The notes under the pieces: generated by a model | What the model was told of the DNA's origin: nothing | Seen by the model: the letters and a program-made list of their open reading frames with translations, nothing else | Database searches by the model: none | Assembly (NCBI RefSeq): GCF_003688665.1 | Contig: NZ_REFO01000010.1 | Coordinates: 62,001-126,000 of the forward strand | Length of the DNA: 64,000 nucleotides | DNA from: Hydrogenothermus marinus | Lineage (GTDB): Bacteria; Aquificota; Aquificia; Aquificales; Hydrogenothermaceae | Reading direction: 5' to 3' | Translations under genes and position numbers: made by a program | Shown here: piece by piece, positions 27,065 to 35,705 of the stretch | Position numbering within the stretch: position 1 is the first letter of the stretch | Layout: every line of letters begins with the position of its first letter

Positions 27065-28256
27065 TGCTTTTGGTCTTAATTTCCTTATACTATTTGGCAT
27101 TTTAATGATTTCTCTTTTTATAGGAGGAATCGTAGGTAAAGTTTTAAGACTTCCATCTATTCTATTTTTTATCCTAGTTGGAATTTTTGCAGGAAGTTTA
27201 GTACATCATGATGAAACTATAGAAAAACTTAGTGAACTTGGTATAATCTTACTTTTCTTCTATCTTGGACTTGAGTTTAATTTTGATAGAGCAATAGAAA
27301 CAGGCAAAAAAATATTACCGATAGGTACTTTGGATTTTTTATTTAATTTCGTTTTAATATTTGCTGTAATGTATCTTGTTTTTCATTTTAGTTTATATTT
27401 ATCCTTATTAGCTGGAGGTATTGCTTATGCATCGTCTTCTGCAATTACAACAAAAACTATAATAGATAATCATAGAATAGCAAACCCTGAAACAGAATTA
27501 ATATTAGGTTTAATGGTATTTGAGGATATTGTAGCACCTGTAATTCTTGCAATAATTGCTGCATTTTCAATAGGTACAAATCCTTCTTTTTTAGAAATAA
27601 ATATTATATTTTTAAAAATAGCTTTAGTTTTCGTCGGTATCTGGCTAATATCAAAATATTTAAAAGAATATATATCAAAATTGATAGAAAATATATTAGA
27701 AGATGATATTTTTATACTTTTTACTTTAGGTTTTATAGTTCTATTTGCTGGATTTACAAAAATAATAGGGCTTTCTGAGGCTTTAGGTGCATTTTTAGCA
27801 GGATTGTTAATAGCAGAAACTGGTAAAGGGGAAGAAGTAGAAAGTTTGCTTATTTCTATTAAAGAACTTGCAGTAGCAATATTCTTCATGTTTTTTGGAG
27901 CTTCTATAACTTTTTCTCTTGATATAGAAGAAAAATATATATTTGCACTTTTAGTGATAATCATTTTATCTATATTTGGAAAATTTTTAACTGGATTAAT
28001 AGGTGGTTTAATTTATGGTCTTTCCAAAAGAAGTTCAATAATAACTGGTTTTTCTATTATAAATAGAGGAGAGTTTTCTATTGTAATGGCAAAATATACA
28101 CCACCAAAACTGATTCCAGTTGTTGGTATATATGTTCTTTTTATGGCAGTTATTGGAACTATCTTTGTTCAGTTTGCAGATAAATTAGGATATTATTTAA
28201 TACCTAAGAAAAGGAAAAGGAAGAAAAAAAGAAATATAAATGAAATTTATACTTGA
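27057..28256 (+). CDS. CPA2-family K+/H+ (cation:proton) antiporter, KhtU-like
   Basis: 399 residues with about 12 membrane segments and no C-terminal Rossmann domain, as in KhtU. Typical motifs are KVLRLPSILFFILVGIFAG, LSELGIILLFFYLGLEF, and LSEALGAFLAGLLIAETG. The C-terminus is a short Lys/Arg tail. With the KhtT-like subunit it would export K+ in exchange for protons, helping control cell potassium and pH. The gene overlaps khtT by 8 bases. A second antiporter with a different type of regulator lies at 40071-42669. Confidence 0.88.
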   Translation: MHSAFGLNFLILFGILMISLFIGGIVGKVLRLPSILFFILVGIFAGSLVHHDETIEKLSELGIILLFFYLGLEFNFDRAIETGKKILPIGTLDFLFNFVLIFAVMYLVFHFSLYLSLLAGGIAYASSSAITTKTIIDNHRIANPETELILGLMVFEDIVAPVILAIIAAFSIGTNPSFLEINIIFLKIALVFVGIWLISKYLKEYISKLIENILEDDIFILFTLGFIVLFAGFTKIIGLSEALGAFLAGLLIAETGKGEEVESLLISIKELAVAIFFMFFGASITFSLDIEEKYIFALLVIIILSIFGKFLTGLIGGLIYGLSKRSSIITGFSIINRGEFSIVMAKYTPPKLIPVVGIYVLFMAVIGTIFVQFADKLGYYLIPKKRKRKKKRNINEIYT

Positions 28257-28274
28257 TTTTATAAATTTTTAAAA

Positions 28275-28303
28275 TTGCCGAAACTCTAATTATGGGTTAA
28301 AAT
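28275..28303 (+). promoter_or_regulatory. Sigma-70-like promoter before the Lpp-like lipoprotein gene
   Basis: TTGCCG (28275-28280) and TAAAAT (28298-28303) with 17 bases between, predicting a start near 28310, 35 bases before the ATG and upstream of a ggagga ribosome site. The placement and spacing are good and fit a gene expressed on its own. Confidence 0.5.
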
Positions 28304-28344
28304 TAGTATTGTAAATTAAATTTATAAAATATGGAGGAATCAAA

Positions 28345-28746
28345 ATGAAAAAGATTTTAAAATTAGGAACTATTGCAGTTTTAGCAGGTACAGTATTTAG
28401 CTCTTGTGCTACAAAAGCTTACGTTCAAGAGCAGTTAGAACCTGTAAAGCAAAAACAAGCTGAACTTGAGAAAAAACTTTCTGATGTTCAACAAGATATA
28501 GCAACTTTAAAAACTGATGTAAGTAATAACAAATCTGCAATTGATGAACTTAAAGTAGGGGATAATGAAATTAAACAAAAATTAAATGATATTGAAGCGT
28601 TAGCAAATCAAGCTTTAGACAAAGCAAATCAAGCTAATGTTAAAGCTGATAAAAATTCTGAAAGTATAGCTAATTTAGAACAAGAGCTAAAAAGAACTAA
28701 CGAAAACTTAGAAAAATTAATTCAGCAAAGATTGTTAAAAAAATAA
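28345..28746 (+). CDS. Lpp-like coiled-coil lipoprotein
   Basis: 133 residues. A lipoprotein signal peptide ends at the lipobox VFSSC (Cys20), followed by a continuous heptad-type helix with alternating Leu, Ile, Ala and charged residues (LEKKLSDVQQDIATLKTDV and similar) to a C-terminus LLKK. This layout - lipid anchor, helical rod, terminal lysines - is that of Braun's lipoprotein, but about twice its length. An L,D-transpeptidase gene is convergent immediately downstream. A link to peptidoglycan is inference. Own promoter and terminator suggest a single, strongly expressed unit. Confidence 0.75.
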   Translation: MKKILKLGTIAVLAGTVFSSCATKAYVQEQLEPVKQKQAELEKKLSDVQQDIATLKTDVSNNKSAIDELKVGDNEIKQKLNDIEALANQALDKANQANVKADKNSESIANLEQELKRTNENLEKLIQQRLLKK

Positions 28747-28749
28747 GTA

Positions 28750-30012
28750 TTAATAGAGAGGATAGCTAAATCCTCTCCTCTCTTTTTTTACAAATTTTAA
28801 GTAATTCTCATTTATTTTTTTAGCATAAATATTTAGATTTAGTTTTTCCATTTCATTTTTAGTTTTAGCATGTATTTCGATATATTTTTTATTATCTATA
28901 TAAGATGCTTTTATAAATTTTTCATAAATATAAACTTTAGTTCCCTCAGGTACTAAATCATATAATCTTTTAACATCTCTATTGTAAAGTCTTATGCATC
29001 CATGACTAACCTTTAAACCTACCCCAAAGTTTTTATTTGTACCATGAATAAGATAAGAACTATATCCTAATCTCATAGCTCTTATACCAAGAGGATTATC
29101 TGGTCCCGGTGGAACTATCTTTGGCAAGTTTGGATTTTCTTCTCTTATATTATCAGGTACATACCATGCAGGATTTTCTCTTTTTTCTGTTATTTTAAAC
29201 ATTCCTACTGGTGATTTTGCGTCATCTGTGCCAATACCTATTGGAAAAGTGATTACATATTTATCTTTATATATATAATAAAGTCTTTTTTCCGTAAGGT
29301 TTATATATATCTCATCTGATTTTGGTTTTAAAGCAGGAATTAATCTTTTCCTTGGTAAGAATATTGCCTCTCCTTTTCTAATATCAAAAGGATTTAAAAA
29401 AGGATTAGATTCCCTTAACTCATCATAACCCATATCTGTTTTGTATCCAACTTCATATAAAGTTTGATTTTCATCTGAAAAATATATTTTGTTTAATCCG
29501 ATTAATCTTGTATCATTATAAGGAAATATATTTACATAAGGGGTAAAATCTTTTAATTCATCAGGTAAATCTAATTTTTTATATTTTATATCCCATATAT
29601 ATCTAAATTTTTCTTTTATTTTTTTTGCTTTTTTCGGTTTATTTAAAAAAAGATTATATAAAAGAACAAAAACTCTTTTTTGAGTATCATCATCTAAAAA
29701 TTTCTTTCCTTTTTCTAACTCTTTCTCAACATAATGTTCCATTGCCCAGTAATTTCTTGTTCTAAAATAAGTAAAAGCAAGTAGTTCTAAAATTTTTCCT
29801 CTGTTTTTATCATTTAATGAAGCATGTTTTAGAAAATCAAGGCAGCTTTTTTCTGTAATATTGTAAAGACCTTCATTATAAGACTCAAAAGCAATTTTGA
29901 AATCTTTTAATATTCTTTTTTCAGTAATTTCAAAAGATGCTTCTTTTAATAAATCATCTACAGAAGCATAAGAAAAGCTAAATATAACTAATAAAATTAA
30001 TATTTTTCTCAT
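28750..30012 (-). CDS. L,D-transpeptidase (YkuD domain), exported
   Basis: 420 residues with a signal peptide (RKILILLVIFSFSYA). An N-terminal helical region of about 150 residues comes first, then a LysM-like segment (TDMGYDELRESNPFLNPF), then the YkuD catalytic domain near residues 225-360 with His in LIHGTNKNFGVG and nucleophile Cys in VSHGCIRLYNRDV. Such enzymes form 3-3 crosslinks in peptidoglycan or attach lipoproteins to it. The overall order matches ErfK/YbiS-type enzymes plus an extra N-terminal helical part. Convergent with the Lpp-like gene, four bases apart. Confidence 0.9.
   Translation of the reverse strand: MRKILILLVIFSFSYASVDDLLKEASFEITEKRILKDFKIAFESYNEGLYNITEKSCLDFLKHASLNDKNRGKILELLAFTYFRTRNYWAMEHYVEKELEKGKKFLDDDTQKRVFVLLYNLFLNKPKKAKKIKEKFRYIWDIKYKKLDLPDELKDFTPYVNIFPYNDTRLIGLNKIYFSDENQTLYEVGYKTDMGYDELRESNPFLNPFDIRKGEAIFLPRKRLIPALKPKSDEIYINLTEKRLYYIYKDKYVITFPIGIGTDDAKSPVGMFKITEKRENPAWYVPDNIREENPNLPKIVPPGPDNPLGIRAMRLGYSSYLIHGTNKNFGVGLKVSHGCIRLYNRDVKRLYDLVPEGTKVYIYEKFIKASYIDNKKYIEIHAKTKNEMEKLNLNIYAKKINENYLKFVKKERRGFSYPLY
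28756..28789 (+). terminator. Terminator after the lipoprotein gene, inside the end of the opposite gene
   Basis: Perfect stem GAGAGGAT/ATCCTCTC (28756-28763 and 28770-28777) with a 6-base loop, then CTCTC and a run of seven T (28783-28789). It starts 10 bases after the lipoprotein stop and lies within the last codons of the minus-strand L,D-transpeptidase gene. Confidence 0.7.
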
Positions 30013-30061
30013 TTTTACCCTTATAATAGTTTTAGTAATTATTATATAATTTTCGGTAGAT

Positions 30062-30532
30062 ATGAAGAAAATATTTTTAGGACTTGGTTCAAATATTGGA
30101 AATAAAGAAGAGAATATAAAAAAAGCAATATCTTTATTATCTGATTTTGTTTTTGATATAAAGCTTGCAAAACTTTACAAATCAAAAGCTTATGGATATG
30201 AAAATCAAGATGATTTTATAAATACTGCAATTGTTGGATATACAAATCTTCAGCCAGAAGAACTTTTAAAAAAACTAAAAGAAATAGAAGAAAAGGTTGG
30301 TAGAAAAAAAAGGTTCCATTGGGGTCCAAGAGAGATAGATATAGATATTCTTTTTTATGAAGATTTAATTTTTAAGTCTGAAAATCTTGAGATACCACAT
30401 CCAAGGATTTATGAAAGGGATTTTGTTTTAAAGCCTTTAGTAGATTTAGAACCAGATTTTATACATCCAGTTTTAAATAAATCAGTAAAACAGCTTTTAG
30501 AAGAACTTGAGGAAAAATATATTATTGAATAA
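30062..30532 (+). CDS. folK: 2-amino-4-hydroxy-6-hydroxymethyldihydropteridine pyrophosphokinase
   Basis: 156 residues with the HPPK features FLGLGSNIGNKEENI, the KSKAYGYENQDDFINTAI region, and the catalytic Asp pair in GPREIDIDILFYED. It transfers pyrophosphate from ATP to the pterin in folate synthesis. Divergent from the L,D-transpeptidase gene (49-base gap). The stop codon directly abuts the tRNA-Phe gene on the other strand. Confidence 0.94.
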   Translation: MKKIFLGLGSNIGNKEENIKKAISLLSDFVFDIKLAKLYKSKAYGYENQDDFINTAIVGYTNLQPEELLKKLKEIEEKVGRKKRFHWGPREIDIDILFYEDLIFKSENLEIPHPRIYERDFVLKPLVDLEPDFIHPVLNKSVKQLLEELEEKYIIE

Positions 30533-30608
30533 TGGTGGCCAAGGGCGGAATCGAACCGCCGACACCGCGGTTTTCAGCCGCGTGCTCTACCAACTGAGCT
30601 ACCTGGCC
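30533..30608 (-). tRNA. tRNA-Phe (anticodon GAA), CCA encoded
   Basis: Minus-strand cloverleaf: acceptor GGCCAGG with CTTGGCC, D stem GCTC/GAGC, anticodon stem CGCGG/CCGCG with loop CTGAAAA giving GAA, T stem GGCGG/CCGCC with loop TTCGATT, discriminator A and encoded CCA. It is convergent with folK with no spacing. Confidence 0.97.
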
Positions 30609-30660
30609 ACATTAGGATATATATTATATAAAGTTTATTCTATAAATGCAAGAGGTATAT

Positions 30661-31338
30661 ATGGAAATAAAGATTTTATTAATTCCTATTGTTGGAGCTT
30701 TTATAGGTTATATTACCAACTGGTTAGCTATAAAGATGCTTTTTAGACCATATAATGAAGTAAAATTTTTTGGATATACACTTCCTTTTACACCAGGTTT
30801 AATTCCAAAAGAAAGAGAAAAAATTGCAGAAAATATTGCTCAAACAGTGGCAGAACATCTTTTGCCAGAAGAAAAAATTATTCAGATGCTGGAACAGATA
30901 GGTTATAAAGAGAAAGTAAAAAAAAGAGTTGAGATTGTTATTAACCAGATTATAGATGAAATAGCAGAAGATATTAAAAAAGGTATAAAAGAAGGTATAT
31001 CCTTAGGAAAAATAAGCATAAAAGGATTTTTTGTTGCTTCTGCATTGGAAAAAGCTATAGACAAATTAATTCCTATTATAAAAGAAAAAATAAAAAAAGA
31101 TTTATATAAAAAATCCTCAGATAAGATAATAGAAAATATTGAAGAAGAAATTCCTTATATTATTTCTCAGCTTGATATAAAAGGAATAATAAAAGATACA
31201 TTAATGAATATTAATATTGAAACCTTAGAAAAGATAATTATTGGCATTTCGGAAAATCAATTAAAATATATTACATATTTAGGAGCAGTAATTGGATTTT
31301 TGATAGGTTTATTTCAAGTTCTAATTTTTCTTATATAA
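30661..31338 (+). CDS. DUF445 family membrane protein
   Basis: 225 residues from the ATG at 30661, 7 bases after an agagg site; a longer frame from 30646 starts before that site. The N-terminal membrane segment LIPIVGAFIGYITNWLAIKM followed by LFRPYNEVKFFGYTLPFTPGLIPKE is the DUF445 signature. A Lys/Glu-rich central region and a C-terminal membrane segment (LGAVIGFLIGLFQVLIFLI) follow. The family role is unknown, perhaps envelope-associated. It overlaps the convergent LptF/G gene by 18 bases. Confidence 0.82.
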   Translation: MEIKILLIPIVGAFIGYITNWLAIKMLFRPYNEVKFFGYTLPFTPGLIPKEREKIAENIAQTVAEHLLPEEKIIQMLEQIGYKEKVKKRVEIVINQIIDEIAEDIKKGIKEGISLGKISIKGFFVASALEKAIDKLIPIIKEKIKKDLYKKSSDKIIENIEEEIPYIISQLDIKGIIKDTLMNINIETLEKIIIGISENQLKYITYLGAVIGFLIGLFQVLIFLI

Positions 31339-32340
31339 ATAGTGAGATATACTAAAAAGGATGACAGTAATTATAAAAATATATAATAAAGGATTTAAGC
31401 TACCTTTTTGAATTAGTTTTATTAAATAATAATTTATAGAAATATAAATTATAAGAATAGTTAAAAATACTGCAAGTAAGAAATCTTTTTCTTTACTTAT
31501 ACTAATACCTAAGAAAAATCCAATAATTCCAAGAAAAAAGAAAGGAATTATATAACCAATTCTTTCAAATATTACAGAAATAGCTTTTAATTTTTCTTCC
31601 TTTATATTAGATTTAGTAAGAGCCAAAAGGTTTTTCAATTCAAAATCTTTAAATGAATAGCTTTTTAAATACTCAATTTCCAGATTAAATATATATTTTT
31701 CATACTTTAAAACACTAAAACCTTCCTTTGATGGAATTTGAACAATTCCATTTAAAAGAGTTAAATAATTACCATTTAATATGGCATTTTGTGCAGTTAT
31801 TAAATATCCTGTTTTTTTGTTATAAATAAGAATATCTTTCATATTATTTTTATTTTTTTTAGATATATAGATAATATAATTACCAGGAAGATTTTTAAAG
31901 TTTTTAGGTTGAATAGCATCTAAAAAATATTTTTTAACATTTACAGTAATAAATTTCGTTCTTTCTCTGTTTGCTTTTGGAACTATATAAAAGCTTACTA
32001 ATGCAGAAAACACAGCTACTAGAATAGACAAAGTAATTATTATTTTTCTAAAAAATGATTTTGAAATTCCAGAAGAATAAATAGCATATATCTCTCTATT
32101 TTCTCTTATACTTATACCTAAAAGTAAAAAAGCAATTCCAAAAGAAAACAGAAGTTGTAGTTTAAAGAAAGAAAGATTAATAAGTATTAAAGATTCTAAA
32201 AATCTAAAAATATTTATATGATAAAAAACTGAAGGTAAGCTAAGCATTTGAGAAGAAATAACAATTAGAGAAAAAATTCCATTTAGAACAAAAAAATAGA
32301 ATAAAAATCTTTTTATTAATATTTTAGTTAAAATTTTCAT
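31321..32340 (-). CDS. LptF/LptG (YjgP/YjgQ) family lipopolysaccharide export permease
   Basis: 339 residues with six membrane segments arranged 3+3 around a periplasmic domain, as in LptF and LptG. The first helices (LIKRFLFYFFVLNGIFSLIVI) and the YAIYSSGISKSFFRKI coupling region are characteristic. It would carry LPS out of the inner membrane with LptB. Only one copy is here, so I cannot assign LptF or LptG. It is transcribed after ribD, four bases away. Confidence 0.82.
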   Translation of the reverse strand: MKILTKILIKRFLFYFFVLNGIFSLIVISSQMLSLPSVFYHINIFRFLESLILINLSFFKLQLLFSFGIAFLLLGISIRENREIYAIYSSGISKSFFRKIIITLSILVAVFSALVSFYIVPKANRERTKFITVNVKKYFLDAIQPKNFKNLPGNYIIYISKKNKNNMKDILIYNKKTGYLITAQNAILNGNYLTLLNGIVQIPSKEGFSVLKYEKYIFNLEIEYLKSYSFKDFELKNLLALTKSNIKEEKLKAISVIFERIGYIIPFFFLGIIGFFLGISISKEKDFLLAVFLTILIIYISINYYLIKLIQKGSLNPLLYIFIITVILFSISHYLYKKN

Positions 32341-32344
32341 TCTT

Positions 32345-33445
32345 TTATTTTACCTTATAAAACTGAAGTAAAGTATCCTCATCTAAGCTTATTATTTTAC
32401 TTCTTTTTAAGTTTATACTATCTTTAATATCCTCTATTTTCAGCTTTCCAACAGCTGATATTCCATCTTCACCTATAATTTTTGGTGCTATAAAGACAGA
32501 AATTTTATCGTATAAGCCTTCTTTTAAGAATTGGGTAATAATATTTTGTCCACCTTCAACAAGAAGATGCATTATCTCTTCTTCATATAAAGAGTTCAAA
32601 ATATCTTTAATTGTAAAGTATCCATTATTTAAAGGTAAAATCTTAATTTTTATATTTTCTTTTTCTTGTAGCTTTTTAATTTTTTCCTTATCTGCATTTT
32701 CAGAAGTTAAAACTACGGTTTTTGCATCTTTATTAAAGATATTAAAATCTAATGGTAGTTTTAAATCTTTATCTATTAAGACTCTAATTGGTTGTTTTTC
32801 TGATTTTATATGTCTAACTGTTAAATATGGATTATCTTTTAAAGCAGTATTTGTTCCTACTAAAACTGCAGTAGCTTCATTTCTTAATTTATGAGCATAT
32901 TCTCTTGCTTTTTTCCCTGTTATCCATTTAGAACTTCCTGTAAAAGTTGCAATTTTTCCATCAATAGATTGAGCCCATTTAAGATGGATAAAAGGCCTTT
33001 TTTCTTTTATATAAACAAAAAAATCTTCATTTAAATTTTTAGCTTGCTTTTCTAAAACACCTACCTTTACTTCTATTCCTTTTTTTCTTAATATTTCTAC
33101 ACCTTTTCCTGCTACTAATGGATTAGGATCTAATGTGGCAACTACTACTCTTTTTATCTTATTTTCTATAATTGCATCTGTACAAGGAGGAGTTTTTCCA
33201 TAATGACAACAAGGTTCTAAAGTTATGTACATTGTAGAGTTTTCTATATCGTATCCTTTAGATAAAGCATCTTTTATAGCTTCTCTTTCTGCATGAGGCT
33301 TTCCTGCTTTTTCATGAAAACCTTTTCCAATTATTTTTCCATCTTTTACAATTACTGCACCAACTGTTGGATTAGGATGAGTTAAGCCTTTTCTTTTTTT
33401 TGCTTCTTCTATTGCAACTTTCATAAAACAGTTATCTTTTTTCAT
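32345..33445 (-). CDS. ribD: Riboflavin biosynthesis bifunctional deaminase/reductase
   Basis: 366 residues. The N-terminal deaminase domain shows GLTHPNPTVGAVIVKDG, zinc ligands HAERE and EPCCHYGKTPPC. The C-terminal reductase domain starts near residue 148 with RPFIHLKWAQSIDGKIA and contains LLVEGGQNIITQFL. It performs the second and third steps of riboflavin synthesis from GTP. The start ATG is preceded by an aggtg site. No other rib genes or FMN riboswitch are seen nearby. Divergent from polX (61-base gap). Confidence 0.94.
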   Translation of the reverse strand: MKKDNCFMKVAIEEAKKRKGLTHPNPTVGAVIVKDGKIIGKGFHEKAGKPHAEREAIKDALSKGYDIENSTMYITLEPCCHYGKTPPCTDAIIENKIKRVVVATLDPNPLVAGKGVEILRKKGIEVKVGVLEKQAKNLNEDFFVYIKEKRPFIHLKWAQSIDGKIATFTGSSKWITGKKAREYAHKLRNEATAVLVGTNTALKDNPYLTVRHIKSEKQPIRVLIDKDLKLPLDFNIFNKDAKTVVLTSENADKEKIKKLQEKENIKIKILPLNNGYFTIKDILNSLYEEEIMHLLVEGGQNIITQFLKEGLYDKISVFIAPKIIGEDGISAVGKLKIEDIKDSINLKRSKIISLDEDTLLQFYKVK

Positions 33446-33506
33446 TGCAACACCTGCGAAAATAGATTATTTTTATTTTTATTAATAATAAAACAGGAGT
33501 ATTCAA

Positions 33507-35273
33507 ATGTATAACATAAACAAAGACCTTGCAAATATATTTTACAAAATGGCAGCAATTTATGAGTTTTTAGATGATAATTTTAGAGCAAGAGCCTATC
33601 AAAGAGCGGCACATGTAATAGAGGATTTGCCAGATGATATTAGAAACTATATTCAAGGTGGTAAAATACAAAGATTTAGAGGAATTGGTGAAAGTATATA
33701 CGCAAAAATAAAAGAGTATATAGAAACAGGAAAAATTTCTAAATATGAAGAACTAAAGAAAAAGGTTCCAGAAGACTTTATTGAGCTTATAGATCTTCCG
33801 GGAATAGGTCCAAAATCTTTAAAAAAGATATACGAAGAACTTGGAATTAAAACAAAAGAAGAGCTTATAAAAGCTTTAGAAGATGGAAGAGTAGAAAAAT
33901 TAGAAGGATTTGGCCCTAAAAAAGTACAAAATATGTTAAAAGCATTAAAAATGTATGAAATATCAAAAAGAAGAATGCTTTTATGGCATGCTTTAGAGTT
34001 ATCTGATTATTTAGTTTCACAGCTAAAAAAATTAAAAGAAGTAAAAAAAGTAGAAGTGGCAGGAAGTATTAGAAGAAGAAAAATAACAATAGGAGATATT
34101 GATATTCTTGTAGTTGCAGAAGATAAAGATAGAAAAAAAATAATGGACTACTTTGTAAAACTTCCTGAGGTTAAGGAAGTACTTGGAAAAGGTCTGAAAA
34201 AAACAAGCGTAATTATAAAGACATCAAATGGTAGAGAAAGACAGGTTGATCTTCGTATTTTTAAAAATGAAGAATGGGGAGCCGCACTTCAATATTTCAC
34301 AGGTTCAAAACAGCATAATGTTCATCTTAGAGAGATAGCAAAAGAAAAAGGATTAAAAATTAATGAGTATGGAGTTTTTAAAGTAGATACCGGAGAAAAA
34401 ATTGCAGGAGAAACAGAAGAAGGTGTTTATAAATCTGTAGGTATGGATTTTATTCCACCAGAACTTAGAGAAGATAGGGGGGAAATAGAAGCAGCTTTAG
34501 AACATAGACTACCTAAGCTTGTAGAGTTAAAAGATATAAAAGGAGATATGCATATTCACTCAACATGGTCTGATGGATTTAACAGTATTGAAGATATAGC
34601 AAAATTTGTAAAAGAACATTATAAATATGAATATATAGTTATTACAGATCATTCTAAATCTCAAAGAGTAGCCCATGGATTAGATGAAAAAAGAATTTTA
34701 GAAGAAATTGAAGAAATAAAAAAATTAAATCAGCTTTTAGGATTTGATTTTATAAAGATAGGTAGTGAAGTAGATATACTTCTTGATGGTAGTTTAGACT
34801 TTCCAGATGAGATTTTAGCTAAATTAGACTGGGTAGTTGCTTCTATCCATTCTCATTTTAATAGAGATAATACAGATAGAATCTTAAAAGCTATGGAAAA
34901 TCCTTATGTAAATGTGATAGGTCATCCAACAGGTAGATTAATAGGAGTTAGAGAAGGATATCCAGTAGATTTAGAAGCAGTAATAAAAAAAGCAAAAGAA
35001 ACAGGAACTGCCTTAGAAATAAATTCACAACCACTTAGAATGGATATAGATGATATATGGGTTAAAAAAGCAGTAGAAGAAGGAGTAAAACTTGTAATAT
35101 CAACAGATAGTCATAATTTAGGAAGTTTTGAATATATGAAAGCAGGAGTTGCTATAGCAAGAAGAGGGTGGGCTACTAAAAAAGATATTTTAAATACTAG
35201 AAGTTGGAAAGAAGTACAAAAATTTATAAATGAAAAAAGAAAAAGAATGGGAGGAATTTTAATTGGAGCTTAA
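33507..35273 (+). CDS. polX: Family X DNA polymerase with PHP domain
   Basis: 588 residues, the standard bacterial PolX length. An N-terminal 8-kDa region and helix-hairpin-helix repeats (LIDLPGIGPKSLKKIYEELG) are followed by the polymerase palm with VAGSIRRRKITIGDIDILV, and a C-terminal PHP phosphoesterase domain from about residue 345 (GDMHIHSTWSDGFNSIED, HPTGRLIGVREGY, ISTDSHNLGSF) with the metal-binding His and Asp residues. It fills gaps and trims 3' ends in base-excision repair. A small TM protein gene begins two bases after the stop. Confidence 0.93.
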   Translation: MYNINKDLANIFYKMAAIYEFLDDNFRARAYQRAAHVIEDLPDDIRNYIQGGKIQRFRGIGESIYAKIKEYIETGKISKYEELKKKVPEDFIELIDLPGIGPKSLKKIYEELGIKTKEELIKALEDGRVEKLEGFGPKKVQNMLKALKMYEISKRRMLLWHALELSDYLVSQLKKLKEVKKVEVAGSIRRRKITIGDIDILVVAEDKDRKKIMDYFVKLPEVKEVLGKGLKKTSVIIKTSNGRERQVDLRIFKNEEWGAALQYFTGSKQHNVHLREIAKEKGLKINEYGVFKVDTGEKIAGETEEGVYKSVGMDFIPPELREDRGEIEAALEHRLPKLVELKDIKGDMHIHSTWSDGFNSIEDIAKFVKEHYKYEYIVITDHSKSQRVAHGLDEKRILEEIEEIKKLNQLLGFDFIKIGSEVDILLDGSLDFPDEILAKLDWVVASIHSHFNRDNTDRILKAMENPYVNVIGHPTGRLIGVREGYPVDLEAVIKKAKETGTALEINSQPLRMDIDDIWVKKAVEEGVKLVISTDSHNLGSFEYMKAGVAIARRGWATKKDILNTRSWKEVQKFINEKRKRMGGILIGA

Positions 35274-35275
35274 AA

Positions 35276-35671
35276 TTGGGAGTTTTAAAGGATATAGAAA
35301 CTGCTTTGTCTGTTGATGAAAAAGTTCAAAAGATTTTTTCTTATTTGGCAGAAAAAGATATTAAAGAGATAAATGAATTTTTTTATTTTTATAAAATAAG
35401 AGGGAGTATAGAAAAAGGAGTTTTAGAAATTAAGATGTATTTTCAATTTGAAAATAAATGGAGAGATATAGCTAAAGTAGATTTGGAAAAAGATGAGTTT
35501 ATAGAGCATATAGATAAAAAACTTTTTAAAACACTTTTATACAAAGAAAATAGATACATTATTGAATATGCAGATAGAGAGCTAAAAAGAATATCTAATG
35601 TAATTTTATCCTTAATAGCATTAATATTAGGAATACTTGTTGCATTAATAATTTCTCAAATTTTAAGTTAA
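35276..35671 (+). CDS. Hypothetical protein with C-terminal membrane anchor
   Basis: 131 residues starting at TTG (35276) with a ggag site about 7 bases upstream inside the end of polX. The first 100 residues are mixed charged sequence (EKDIKEINEFFYFYKIRGSI) without a motif I know. The last 25 residues form a clear membrane helix (VILSLIALILGILVALIISQIL), so it is probably a tail-anchored or C-terminally anchored protein with its bulk in the cytosol. Coupled to polX and followed by gltX; function unknown. Confidence 0.6.
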   Translation: MGVLKDIETALSVDEKVQKIFSYLAEKDIKEINEFFYFYKIRGSIEKGVLEIKMYFQFENKWRDIAKVDLEKDEFIEHIDKKLFKTLLYKENRYIIEYADRELKRISNVILSLIALILGILVALIISQILS

Positions 35672-35705
35672 AATATAAGTCTAAAACTTAAATGGAGGAA
35701 TTTTA

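Noticed and set aside
27470-27964. 164-codon minus-strand frame inside the KhtU-like gene
   Set aside because: Shadow frame of a hydrophobic gene; Ser/Ile-rich composition typical of antisense reading.
30507-30746. 79-codon plus-strand frame through the tRNA-Phe gene
   Set aside because: It is the antisense reading of the tRNA (a classic false protein) and has no ribosome site.
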